Shown piece after piece: positions 35,315-43,440 of a stretch of 64,000 nt of DNA. The stretch comes from an uncultured Eubacteriales bacterium (GTDB taxonomy: Bacteria; Bacillota; Clostridia; Tissierellales; Peptoniphilaceae), in NCBI GenBank assembly GCA_902488815.1, contig CABTXP010000002.1, positions 1-64,000 on the forward strand, written 5' to 3'. The first letter of the stretch is position 1. Every line of letters begins with the position of its first letter. A program made the translations under genes and the position numbers. The notes under the pieces were generated by a model. It was not told where the DNA came from. It saw nothing but the letters and a program-made list of their open reading frames with translations, and did no database searches.

Positions 35315-36304
35315 TCAATGAGTATCAGGATTAATTACCAGGCCCCTATAGAGTTCGTCCTTGTCGGGAGGAGAAATTATTTCTCCCATTTCTTTTAACA
35401 AGACGTCTTTTCCTTTAACAACTCCGATTTTTGTAAATAAAATATTTTCTTTTTCAAGTTCCGACTTTAGACCTTCGTACTTGTCATTTGAAATTAATAC
35501 AAGCATACTGCCGCTTGAAATAAGTCTCATGGGATCTAATTTTAGAAGCTTACAAATTTTTTCCGTAGACTTGTAAACAGGGATTGCATCTCTATAAACT
35601 TCAATGCCCATGTCGATGCGCTTTGCAATTTCCCAAACGCCGCCGTACACTCCGCCCTCGGTAATGTCGTGAAGGACACTTGCTCCAAATTCCTTGGATA
35701 TAAGTCCCTCTCTTACTACGGAAAGTTTGTCGGCCATGGATTTTATTTCAATAATATCTTCTTCGTTTAAAACTTTTTTAAGCTCCTCACATCTTTCGTT
35801 AAACAAAATGTGAGTGCCTTCCACGGCAATTTTTTTCGTCACGCACAGATAGTCCCCTTCTTTCGGTTCAACTTTGGGATAGTTCTTTCTCCTCCCGATT
35901 ACGGTAGAAGACAGGACGATGCGATTAACTGCATCTGTGACTTCAGAGTGTCCGCCGATTAGTTCCATGTTGAGAACCTTGCACTCCTCTTGAACCTCCT
36001 TTGAAATTTCTTCAAAGTCTTCAATGGTTGCGGTGGGCGGCATGAGAACGGTGATTAAAATTCCCACAGGCTCGGCTCCTTCAGTAGCTACGTCGTTGGC
36101 GCTTATATTAACTGCAAGCTTCCCAAGACCCTTTGACGCGCCGGTAATAGGGTCGGTGGATAGAACTATATTGTCGCCGCCGAAATTTAATACTGCAGTG
36201 TCCACTCCTATTCCGCTACTTTGTTTAACTTCTTCTCGCCTGTCTGTTAATTTGTCAAAAACAACTCTATGTAAATCCTCATTGGATATTTTGCCGATTT
36301 CCAT
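35315..36304 (-). CDS. AIR synthase-related protein (HypE/PurM/ThiL fold)
   Basis: A 329-aa protein of the PurM/HypE fold. The N-terminal domain has STDPITGASKGLGKLAVNISANDVATEGAEPVGI and the glycine-rich LIGGHSEVTDAVNR; the C-terminal domain has VLHDITEGGVYGGVWEIAKR and ISSGSMLVLISND. It resembles the HypE-like AIRS family of anaerobes rather than PurM itself. No hydrogenase maturation genes are nearby, so the acceptor is unknown. It sits between the PilM-like gene and the amidase in one operon. Confidence 0.82.
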   Translation of the reverse strand: MEIGKISNEDLHRVVFDKLTDRREEVKQSSGIGVDTAVLNFGGDNIVLSTDPITGASKGLGKLAVNISANDVATEGAEPVGILITVLMPPTATIEDFEEISKEVQEECKVLNMELIGGHSEVTDAVNRIVLSSTVIGRRKNYPKVEPKEGDYLCVTKKIAVEGTHILFNERCEELKKVLNEEDIIEIKSMADKLSVVREGLISKEFGASVLHDITEGGVYGGVWEIAKRIDMGIEVYRDAIPVYKSTEKICKLLKLDPMRLISSGSMLVLISNDKYEGLKSELEKENILFTKIGVVKGKDVLLKEMGEIISPPDKDELYRGLVINPDTH

Positions 36305-36316
36305 TACTTCACCTTT

Positions 36317-37060
36317 CTATAAGTCTGTGAGGTTTAAATCCTCATAGTACATCTCCCACTCACTTGTAAGTATAAAGGGAAGCTCCAAATAATTTTCATT
36401 CATTCCCTTTTTCTTTCCCAAGGCAAGTATATCATCTCTTCTTTCGAAAATACTTCCCCTTATTATATTAAGCTCTTCTCCGTCTTTAAAAAATTCCTTT
36501 CCCAAAGACTCATAGCCGTTTTGCGTCTCAGTCAAAAGAGGCAGGTTGTAGTCCACATACCCTGTCTCTCTGAATTTTAATCCCTCATCATAACAGTATA
36601 TAAAACTCTCCCCTATGCCTACCTTAAAGACTGCCTTGTCTTTTAAATTAAGTGCTGCAAAGCGAGGAATGATTTTGTAATTTGAAATGCCTATATCTTT
36701 AAATATTTTTCTGTAAGGATGTAAAAAACTTTTTTCAATTTGAAATTGTAAAGTATCATTATGTAAATTATAAGAAAATCTTTCAACAGGTTCATTTATC
36801 TTTGGAAAATTAAATTCTTCATCTTTACTAAAGAGAAGCCTTTCACTGTCAAAGAGTAGTGAAACCTTGTCAAAGATGCCCGGTCTTAAATAGTCTATGC
36901 ACTTTTTAATTAAATAATATGCCGTTTCATAGTCCGTTATTTCGCCTGATTTAAATAAATTGACGGGAGCATAGAAAAATTTTTTATTAACGGTGTTACT
37001 TATTTCAGCTGCAAAAATTCCTTCATCAAAGACATCAAGTATAAGTTGTTTCCTCGCCAA
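36317..37060 (-). CDS. Unknown protein, possibly PilM-like (pilus assembly)
   Basis: A 247-aa soluble protein without clear membrane segments. KQLILDVFDEGIFAAEIS at the N-terminus, KVSLLFDSERLLFS, and VGIGESFIYCY in the C-terminal third recall the actin-like fold of PilM-type pilus proteins, though similarity is weak. It starts with a TTG at 37060 and overlaps the prepilin peptidase gene by 61 nt, tying it to the pilin cluster. Assignment rests mainly on context. Confidence 0.5.
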   Translation of the reverse strand: MARKQLILDVFDEGIFAAEISNTVNKKFFYAPVNLFKSGEITDYETAYYLIKKCIDYLRPGIFDKVSLLFDSERLLFSKDEEFNFPKINEPVERFSYNLHNDTLQFQIEKSFLHPYRKIFKDIGISNYKIIPRFAALNLKDKAVFKVGIGESFIYCYDEGLKFRETGYVDYNLPLLTETQNGYESLGKEFFKDGEELNIIRGSIFERRDDILALGKKKGMNENYLELPFILTSEWEMYYEDLNLTDL

Positions 37061-37755
37061 AATATCACTCCCAAATTAATAAAGGTCCCTAAGATTAAAA
37101 AACTTCCCAAGGGAATTTTCGTGTCCTTTTTCTTTTTCTTTATAAGCAAAATAATTCCGTATATGGCTCCCAAGACATAGCCGAAGCAAAGAGAGTAGTA
37201 GGACACTATTCCCTTGGTGAGAAAGCCCAATGGAAATGCCAGGTACACATCTCCAAGGCCGGTCTTGCCTTTAAAGCCTATGTATATAATTCCCATTACA
37301 ACTATGAGCAAAGCCACCGACAATAAATGTGGAACAAGTTCTTGTCTAAAAATTATTACTTCAATTGTGGTTACAAATATTAAGTCCTTTGTGTATATGT
37401 CCATATATAAAAGGTCGGAGAAAAATACGCACATATATGTGAAGACTATAGCAGTCCACAAAACTAATTCAAGGGACAAACCGAAGATGAAGTACAAAAT
37501 TAAAAATATTATTCCTCCCGCGACTTCGCATATGAAGGTGAGGACATTTATTTTTTCGTTACAGTACTTACATCTGCCCTTTAAAAATATATATGAAAAT
37601 ACAGGTATCATTAAATAAAAAGGGATAGTCCTGTTGCATGAATCACAAGTAGACCTCCCCTTTACATAATTTCTATTTTCTCTTCTTCTCTCAACGACTA
37701 CACATACAAATGATCCTATTGAAGCGCCGATTAAAAAAATTAATAAGTACATCAA
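37000..37755 (-). CDS. Prepilin leader peptidase / N-methyltransferase
   Basis: Membrane aspartic protease (type IV prepilin peptidase) that cleaves and methylates the pilin encoded just upstream. The N-terminal part keeps two zinc-type CxxC pairs (CDSCNR and CKYCNE), so it is a bifunctional type. The two catalytic aspartates lie in FFSDLLYMD and in the GxGD motif GKTGLGDVYLA. Seven or eight membrane segments; 251 aa. It overlaps the pilin gene by 4 nt. Confidence 0.92.
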   Translation of the reverse strand: MMYLLIFLIGASIGSFVCVVVERRRENRNYVKGRSTCDSCNRTIPFYLMIPVFSYIFLKGRCKYCNEKINVLTFICEVAGGIIFLILYFIFGLSLELVLWTAIVFTYMCVFFSDLLYMDIYTKDLIFVTTIEVIIFRQELVPHLLSVALLIVVMGIIYIGFKGKTGLGDVYLAFPLGFLTKGIVSYYSLCFGYVLGAIYGIILLIKKKKKDTKIPLGSFLILGTFINLGVIFWRGNNLYLMSLMKEFLQLK

Positions 37756-38111
37756 CTTGCAGGCACTACTTCCCCGTTTTCCACTTTAAGCTCACCGGGA
37801 GTTACAATTACATCCCCGGTGGGTCCAAATGTAACTGTAAAAGAAGTTGCGCCGGATTTATCCATAGGTTTCGGCATTTTGCCTTCAATGTAGTTTTCCA
37901 AATCCGATTCACTTACAGTAGTAGCATTTGGATTTTCAGACAAGTATAAAATAGCCGCATTTTTAATAATTTTTACATTTGCATTGTGTGCGGCGACTTT
38001 TGCCGTCAAATTACTTCTGCCGTACTTTGGAATTGCAATGGAAAGAAGTACCAATATAATTGCAATTACAATAACCATCTCAAGTAAAGTAAAACCTTTT
38101 TTCTTTGACAT
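37752..38111 (-). CDS. Type IV pilin-like protein
   Basis: A 119-aa prepilin. The N-terminus KKKGFTLLEMVIVIAIILVLLSIAIP has the G|F cleavage site with Glu at +5, followed by the hydrophobic spine. The C-terminal domain is short and lacks a cysteine pair, as in small pilins. It is directly upstream of its peptidase. Confidence 0.9.
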   Translation of the reverse strand: MSKKKGFTLLEMVIVIAIILVLLSIAIPKYGRSNLTAKVAAHNANVKIIKNAAILYLSENPNATTVSESDLENYIEGKMPKPMDKSGATSFTVTFGPTGDVIVTPGELKVENGEVVPAS

Positions 38112-38119
38112 AGTGCCTC

Positions 38120-39055
38120 CTATAAAAATATTCCCTTCACATTATAGTTAAGTCTCAAATAAATGAAGTAGACAATAATCATGACAAATATCGGCCAAAA
38201 ACTCATAATGTCAAACTTGTACTTCAGCTTCATCTCTTGAATACTGCCGTCTCTAATGGCATTTTTTCTCATACCGTTATATAACCTGATAATTAAAAAC
38301 AAACTCAGAACACTTAAAAGTATGAGCACTATAATTGTAAAAAACTGTACTGAACCAACTTCCCATACAAGCCTTGTCCCCTTTAAAAAATTAAATATGG
38401 TTCCGTTAAAATACTTCGCCCCTAAAATTCCAAGGACATTGTTTGTAAAGTGAGCAATCATAGCAGCATACAGTGAGCCTGAGGCTTCCATTACCACCGC
38501 AAATAAAATGCCTAACATAAAGGGCGCAAGTAAGTTTTGCGGATCAAAGTGAAAGATGGCAAAGACTGCCGCTGAGCAAAAAATTGCAAACCAATTGCCG
38601 TACTGCTCGTATGCATTTAATAACGCACCTCTGAAAAAAACTTCTTCACATATACAAGGCACAAGACCCATGTAAAATATATAGACAAAAATGGATCTGT
38701 TGTGTTGTAACATGTCCAATGAAAAGTCCTTTAACTCATATGTGTTGGAAAGGAAGGTCAAGAACAGTCCGTTTGCCAAAAGTACAATAGGATAAAATAA
38801 AATTGTAATTAAAACAACTCTCAACCAATCAATACGAGGCAGTTTATTAAGTTTTAAAACTTTTTTAACATCGCTTTTTCTAAGAAGGACGATACCGGGC
38901 AAGAGAATAAAAATAAATTCGTTAATTAATATTCCGTTAAAAAAGTCACGCTTTTGAACTTTAGATCCTACAGTTATAAAAATAAGAGCCAAGATCAAAG
39001 CTATGAAGTTTACCTCGGTGACACCTAAGCGATTTTTCTTATTTTTCTTCGCCAT
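38120..39055 (-). CDS. CPBP family intramembrane glutamic endopeptidase
   Basis: Polytopic membrane protein (311 aa, about eight segments) of the CAAX protease/bacteriocin-processing family. The catalytic EE pair is E137-E138 in CEEVFFRG, with the histidine motifs FAIFHFD and MIAHFTNNVLG. Such proteins act in peptide processing or immunity; no bacteriocin gene is evident here, so the substrate is unknown. It precedes the pilin gene by 8 nt and may be in the same operon. Confidence 0.88.
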   Translation of the reverse strand: MAKKNKKNRLGVTEVNFIALILALIFITVGSKVQKRDFFNGILINEFIFILLPGIVLLRKSDVKKVLKLNKLPRIDWLRVVLITILFYPIVLLANGLFLTFLSNTYELKDFSLDMLQHNRSIFVYIFYMGLVPCICEEVFFRGALLNAYEQYGNWFAIFCSAAVFAIFHFDPQNLLAPFMLGILFAVVMEASGSLYAAMIAHFTNNVLGILGAKYFNGTIFNFLKGTRLVWEVGSVQFFTIIVLILLSVLSLFLIIRLYNGMRKNAIRDGSIQEMKLKYKFDIMSFWPIFVMIIVYFIYLRLNYNVKGIFL

Positions 39056-39070
39056 AATAACAACGTGTGA

Positions 39071-39226
39071 CTATCTGTCCCACTCACGTGAATCCTCTCT
39101 GAATTTTTTTAAGAGTAAAGCGGCTCGTATCTCTCTTATTTCTTTTAATATTAAAGAAAGAGTGTATTGAATTGTCCCTAAAATAATAAAAGCTATAATG
39201 ACAAGTACAATTTTAATATCTCCCAT
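39071..39226 (-). CDS. 51-aa single-pass membrane protein
   Basis: A short ORF with a strong AGGAGG site five nt before its ATG and an extended -10 promoter (TGTTATAAT near 39244) upstream. The product has one hydrophobic segment (IKIVLVIIAFIILGTIQYTL) followed by a charged tail (LKEIREIRAALLLKKFREDSREW), the layout of small membrane-bound regulators or anchor proteins. It ends 16 nt before the CPBP gene and probably heads that transcript. Confidence 0.65.
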   Translation of the reverse strand: MGDIKIVLVIIAFIILGTIQYTLSLILKEIREIRAALLLKKFREDSREWDR

Positions 39227-39289
39227 ACTTCCTCCTTTTTCTAATTATAACACAGAAAAAATTTGAAATTATACAATTATTCACACATT

Positions 39290-39298
39290 TGGTATAAT
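39290..39298 (+). promoter_or_regulatory. Extended -10 promoter of the DUF4364 gene
   Basis: TGGTATAAT (TGn plus TATAAT) at 39290-39298. It covers an in-frame ATG at 39297, so translation must start later, at 39315. Confidence 0.7.
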
Positions 39299-39314
39299 GT
39301 CTAAGGGTGGTAAT

Positions 39315-39827
39315 ATGTTTGAAACAGATTCAGATACAGCGACAAATAAACTCACTATCCTATACATTATAAAAATCGGAGAAGGTATCTTTAACAAGAA
39401 GAGACTTGCCGGTTTTATTTTGGATGGCGGTTATTTAAATTACTTTTTGATCTTCCAATACTTGGAAGAGCTTCTATCCTCACGCATAATTGATGAGACG
39501 GAGGACGGCTTCTACTATCTGCCCCACGAAGGCATGGAAATATTGGAGCTTTTTGAGTCCCATATAGATGAAGAATTAAAATCTGATATAGATAACAGAC
39601 TTAAAGGCTATGACTTCGAAAAAGTACCCGGCACTATACCTCAAGGCAAGGTGAAGTTTTTAAAGCACAGCGCCATGGTAAGGCTCATCCTCATAAGAGA
39701 CGGTGAGTGCATCTTTAATTTGGAATTTGAAACGGAAAAAGAAAAGGCGCAAGGTATAGTTGAAGGTTGGAACAAAAACTACAAGGACCTATACCGCGAC
39801 TTTGTTAGTGTAATAGAAAAAATTTAA
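39315..39827 (+). CDS. DUF4364 family protein, winged-helix-like
   Basis: A 170-aa cytosolic protein. The N-terminal 80 residues (KLTILYIIKIG...FLIFQYLEELLSSRIIDETEDGFYYL) look like a winged helix, as in DUF4364 proteins of Clostridia, considered possible transcription regulators. The C-terminal half is a small alpha/beta domain. The start is set at 39315 behind GGGTGGT because an ATG at 39297 lies inside the -10 element. Monocistronic. Confidence 0.75.
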   Translation: MFETDSDTATNKLTILYIIKIGEGIFNKKRLAGFILDGGYLNYFLIFQYLEELLSSRIIDETEDGFYYLPHEGMEILELFESHIDEELKSDIDNRLKGYDFEKVPGTIPQGKVKFLKHSAMVRLILIRDGECIFNLEFETEKEKAQGIVEGWNKNYKDLYRDFVSVIEKI

Positions 39828-39840
39828 TTATTTCATTAAA

Positions 39841-39869
39841 AAAGCACCAATCATTTAGATTGATGCTTT
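39841..39869. terminator. Bidirectional terminator between DUF4364 and NAGPA-like genes
   Basis: AAAGCACCAATC (39841-39852) pairs with GATTGATGCTTT (39858-39869) except one mismatch, with T tracts on both strands. Confidence 0.88.
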
Positions 39870-39874
39870 CATTT

Positions 39875-41998
39875 TTATTTACTTGTATCTAAATTTTCTT
39901 CCGCCTTCACAGGCTCTACATATGGTTTAAGTTCATCCTTTGAGATGATAAATACTTTCCTCATGCTGTCGTTGTATACAACTTCCATGTCCAAGTTCTC
40001 CGCAATAAATCTTATTGGCACAAAGGTTCTACCTGATTTAATCTTTGCGGAAGTGTCAATTGCTTTCTCTTCTCCGTTAATAAAAATTTTATTTTGTCCC
40101 ACGGGAATTTTAATTTCCTTGTTTTCAAAGTTTAATACGACGATGCGATTTGCTTCGTCCCATTCTACTTTGCCGCCCATGCCTTCAGCTATAAATCTAA
40201 TGGGCACAAGGGTCCTTGAGTCTTCAATAAAAGGTGCTTGGTCCATCTTCTTGTTGGCGTTATTTATCTTGTACTCCTTGGTGTTGATGCCAAGTTCGAC
40301 TACAGTGTTTGCGCTGTTGAATATATTGTATTCATAGGCCTTGTCCTTGTATGTGAAAATAATTTTGCCGTTGGAGCCGTTAAAGCTTTCCACATAGACA
40401 TTGCCGTATTCTGTTACGTTTCCTGTAAAGCCTTCACTTGTTATGGTGAATATTGAAGGACTTATCTCAACTTTCTCACCTAAGGATTTTTTAACTACTG
40501 CCTTAATGTCAATACTTTCTCCGGGAGATAGAACTTTCTTCGCTCCTTCCAAGATGACCTTGGCATTTGTTAAATCATTTACCTTTACGACCTTTGATGT
40601 GTTAATGCCTTCGGGAGTTTCCAAAACTATTTCCACTTCTCCCGGAGTTTGTGCCATCATGTATGAGCCGTTCCAATACTCAGTTCCGTTTCTGTCGTAG
40701 ACATTTGCTGAAATATTTTGAGTGTCCATAGGTTGAAGTGCCGTGTCATATGCACCTCTTAAACCGAACTCCGCAGACTCGCCTACAATCATTTCGTCGG
40801 GACCTTTTAATGTCACTCCGGAGAGCTGACCTGTGGCGGGCATAATGTTATACAGTCCAAGTCCGTTTACAACTCTTCTTTCCTGTGCGTTTCTCTCAGG
40901 GTTTACTACTCGTGTAAGTGTCTTGTCCCCAAGTTCTCTAACTACCATTGCGGTTGAGCCGCCGCCGTCTAAGTTGATGGCCTTGTACACTCCAATTTGT
41001 ACCAGGAAATCGGACAGAGCATTTAAAGATATGCCCCTGGATCTTTCCGTTCTGCCTTCTACGGAAACAATGTAGAGAGTCTTGCCCGACTGAGGAATTC
41101 CAGCTGCAGTACGTGCTCTCACTCCGCCAAGGGCACTCAAGTCTTTTGTGTACTTAACCTTTTGGTAGTTGTCTACAAGAAGTGAATGACCGCCTAAAAG
41201 TGTGGTCCAATTTTTGTCAGGTGTAATTGAATAGTTTATATCCACCTTTGTCCCTACAGGCATATTCGCCTTTACAAAGTCATAGGCCTTCCCATCTACT
41301 TGTAAAATTATTTTGCCTTCAGGCACGGGATAGTCAAAATTCTTTCCCTCGGATATGTCTTCTACAATGCCTTCGCCGCTTATTAAAACTTCAGAATTTT
41401 TACGATCTCCTCTTGTCTTTGCAGCCCAAAAGTCATTGTACATTTGAATTCTGTTTTGATGTGAGTAACTTGTGTCCGGTTCATACCAGTAGTAGCTCTT
41501 GTTAAGTCCGTCAATGGCAAAGGTGTTGCCGTTTGCGGTAATGCTGCCTTGAAATTTAATTTGTTCAATTGATGCGCCGTTTTCATTAAAGCCTAAGGTG
41601 TATGTGTCTTGAATCACACATGGTGAGACTAAAATTTTTCCGTCTATTACACTCACACCTTCAGGCGTGCCTTCAAGACGTGTGTTAAAAAAATCTCCGT
41701 TTACCATTGTAACCGCTCCGGTGGCCTCAGCCATTTCAGTTACACTTGCTCTTTGGGTGGTCTTGCCCTTCCCCGGCACTACGTTTACTTTGACGTTTGG
41801 ATTGTCTAAGTCAACTGTAAGGACATTTACTAATACCTGTTCATCTCCCACGGGAAATTTATACACTGTCCTCACTGTGCCGTGTGTTACCTTTTCTTCT
41901 TTTAATTTTTGAATCTCAAAAGTGTCGGCAAATACTCCTGTAACTAAAATTGCAAGGACCATTGCCGTTATGATTAATTTATTAAATAACTTATTCAT
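39875..41998 (-). CDS. Secreted phosphodiester glycosidase (NAGPA-like) with copper-amine-oxidase-N-like domain
   Basis: A 707-aa exported protein. Signal peptide (1-24), then an NAGPA (phosphodiester alpha-GlcNAcase-like) domain, about 60-385, recognised by VTMVNGDFFNT, LGGHSLLV, RTAAGI and AINLDGGGSTAMVV. A middle part of Ig-like beta segments follows, and the C-terminus carries copper-amine-oxidase-N-like repeats (SRTLVPIRFIAEGMGGKVEW and GRTFVPIRFIAENLDMEVVY, about 590-685). The role is presumably in cell-wall polysaccharide turnover. It shares its accessory domain with the amidase at 33988-35274. Confidence 0.88.
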   Translation of the reverse strand: MNKLFNKLIITAMVLAILVTGVFADTFEIQKLKEEKVTHGTVRTVYKFPVGDEQVLVNVLTVDLDNPNVKVNVVPGKGKTTQRASVTEMAEATGAVTMVNGDFFNTRLEGTPEGVSVIDGKILVSPCVIQDTYTLGFNENGASIEQIKFQGSITANGNTFAIDGLNKSYYWYEPDTSYSHQNRIQMYNDFWAAKTRGDRKNSEVLISGEGIVEDISEGKNFDYPVPEGKIILQVDGKAYDFVKANMPVGTKVDINYSITPDKNWTTLLGGHSLLVDNYQKVKYTKDLSALGGVRARTAAGIPQSGKTLYIVSVEGRTERSRGISLNALSDFLVQIGVYKAINLDGGGSTAMVVRELGDKTLTRVVNPERNAQERRVVNGLGLYNIMPATGQLSGVTLKGPDEMIVGESAEFGLRGAYDTALQPMDTQNISANVYDRNGTEYWNGSYMMAQTPGEVEIVLETPEGINTSKVVKVNDLTNAKVILEGAKKVLSPGESIDIKAVVKKSLGEKVEISPSIFTITSEGFTGNVTEYGNVYVESFNGSNGKIIFTYKDKAYEYNIFNSANTVVELGINTKEYKINNANKKMDQAPFIEDSRTLVPIRFIAEGMGGKVEWDEANRIVVLNFENKEIKIPVGQNKIFINGEEKAIDTSAKIKSGRTFVPIRFIAENLDMEVVYNDSMRKVFIISKDELKPYVEPVKAEENLDTSK

Positions 41999-42025
41999 TT
42001 CAACCTCCTCCTATAGTATAAGACA

Positions 42026-42058
42026 AAAAAAGATCCCTCTCAAAGCTTTGAAAGGGAT
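42026..42058 (-). terminator. Terminator after nadE
   Basis: ATCCCTCTCAAAG (42033-42045) pairs with CTTTGAAAGGGAT (42046-42058) and the minus strand continues with seven T. It ends the hflX-yigZ-nadE transcript. Confidence 0.92.
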
Positions 42059-42076
42059 TTAATAAAAATGTAATAT

Positions 42077-42796
42077 TCAATCTTCCCATGTGCCTTTATA
42101 CATTGGCGCCATTCTTCTCTTGTGATGTGAAATGCTGTGAAGTCTTGTGATTTTTTTAAGAGCTTCTTCAGGTACATCTTCTCCTCTTAAGAAGCCGTCA
42201 ATGTCCTTGTATCTAAATCCCATTTCGTCCTCATCCGTTTGACCTTTCCAAAGACCGGCGGAAGGTTTCTTGTCGATTATCTTCTTAGGGATTTTTAATT
42301 CTTCCGCAAGCTCAAAGACTTCTTCCTTTACAAGGTCGGAGATTAAAAGCATATCCACACCCGAGTCACCGTGCTTCGTATAGTAGCCAAGGTACAGCTC
42401 GCTCTTGTTTGAGCCTCCCGCCACAAGGCGGTTTAATGACTGTGCATAGTAATAGAGAGTTGTCATGCGAAGACGAGGCTTAATATTTGCCTTTGCCATC
42501 TTGTGCTCCGAGTCAAAGGAAGCCCTAATAAGTTCTCTATATGTGTTTGTAAGGTCCACCTTCTCCGTGGGAAGTCCAATAGTCTTTGCCACAAGAAGTG
42601 CGTCCTCTTCATCTTCATCCAAGCTTTCGCAAGGCATAATAAGTCCCAAGGATGTTTCGGGAAAGGCAAGCATTGCAAGTCCCGCCACAACTGCCGAGTC
42701 AATGCCTCCTGACAATCCGAAGACGAGTCCCTTTGCTCCGGCACCCTTAACCGTCTCTTTAATCCATTCAACTCTCTTTTCAAGTTCTAAACTCAT
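42077..42796 (-). CDS. nadE: Ammonia-dependent NAD+ synthetase
   Basis: Last step of NAD synthesis: adenylation and amidation of nicotinate adenine dinucleotide. The ATP-PP motif is FGLSGGIDSAVVAG; SNKSELYLGYYTKHGDSGVDM and KKPSAGLWKGQTDEDEMG are the NAD-synthase signature regions. Length 239 aa means there is no N-terminal glutaminase domain. It overlaps the YigZ gene by 4 nt. Confidence 0.95.
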   Translation of the reverse strand: MSLELEKRVEWIKETVKGAGAKGLVFGLSGGIDSAVVAGLAMLAFPETSLGLIMPCESLDEDEEDALLVAKTIGLPTEKVDLTNTYRELIRASFDSEHKMAKANIKPRLRMTTLYYYAQSLNRLVAGGSNKSELYLGYYTKHGDSGVDMLLISDLVKEEVFELAEELKIPKKIIDKKPSAGLWKGQTDEDEMGFRYKDIDGFLRGEDVPEEALKKITRLHSISHHKRRMAPMYKGTWED

Positions 42797-43440
42797 TTTA
42801 TACCTCCCATTATCTCTCCGTCTTTTGTAGGCAGTAGTACCTGCGATTTTTCTATAATTTCGTTGTTGGCGCTTGTTAAATTTTGTATTTCTTCGTAAAA
42901 CTTTTCAAAGTCATCCGACTTGACATAGAGCTTTAACATGACCTTGTCCGTGAAATTTTCTTCCAATATGTGAATGTTGTTTGTGTTTAAAAAATAATTT
43001 ACGGCGCCGTGATAGGTGTAGTCGTAGCTTAGAGACAGCTTTTCATAATCCGTCATTTCCACTACAACTCCCGCTTCAAGTCCAAGGCTTCCGCCCTTGC
43101 CGTAGGCTCTGTAAAGTCCGCCTTTGCCAAGGAGCACGCCGCCGAAATATCTGGTCACCACTATACAAGTGTTGACTGCATTTTCTCTCTTAAGGACATT
43201 TAATATGGGAAGGCCTGCGCTGCCTTGCGGCTCCCCGTCATCAGAATATCTTTGAACGCCCATGTTCTCGCCGATAATATATGCGTAACAATTGTGTGTG
43301 GCTTGGGCGTATTCTGTTTTTATTTCTTCAATAAAATTAATTGCCTCTTCTTCCGTTTCGCAAAAAGATACATTGGATATAAATATTGACTTCTTCTCTT
43401 CAAACTCCGATGTTCCTCTTTTTAAAACAGTTTTGTACAT
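42793..43440 (-). CDS. YigZ/IMPACT family protein
   Basis: A two-domain cytosolic protein (215 aa). The N-terminal UPF0029/IMPACT domain has KKSIFISNV, ATHNCYAYIIG, RYSDDGEPQGSAGLPIL and CIVVTRYFGG; a smaller C-terminal domain follows. In eukaryotes IMPACT relates to translation control; bacterial function is unsettled, with ribosome association suggested. It overlaps hflX by 19 nt and nadE by 4 nt, placing it in a three-gene operon. Confidence 0.92.
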   Translation of the reverse strand: MYKTVLKRGTSEFEEKKSIFISNVSFCETEEEAINFIEEIKTEYAQATHNCYAYIIGENMGVQRYSDDGEPQGSAGLPILNVLKRENAVNTCIVVTRYFGGVLLGKGGLYRAYGKGGSLGLEAGVVVEMTDYEKLSLSYDYTYHGAVNYFLNTNNIHILEENFTDKVMLKLYVKSDDFEKFYEEIQNLTSANNEIIEKSQVLLPTKDGEIMGGIK

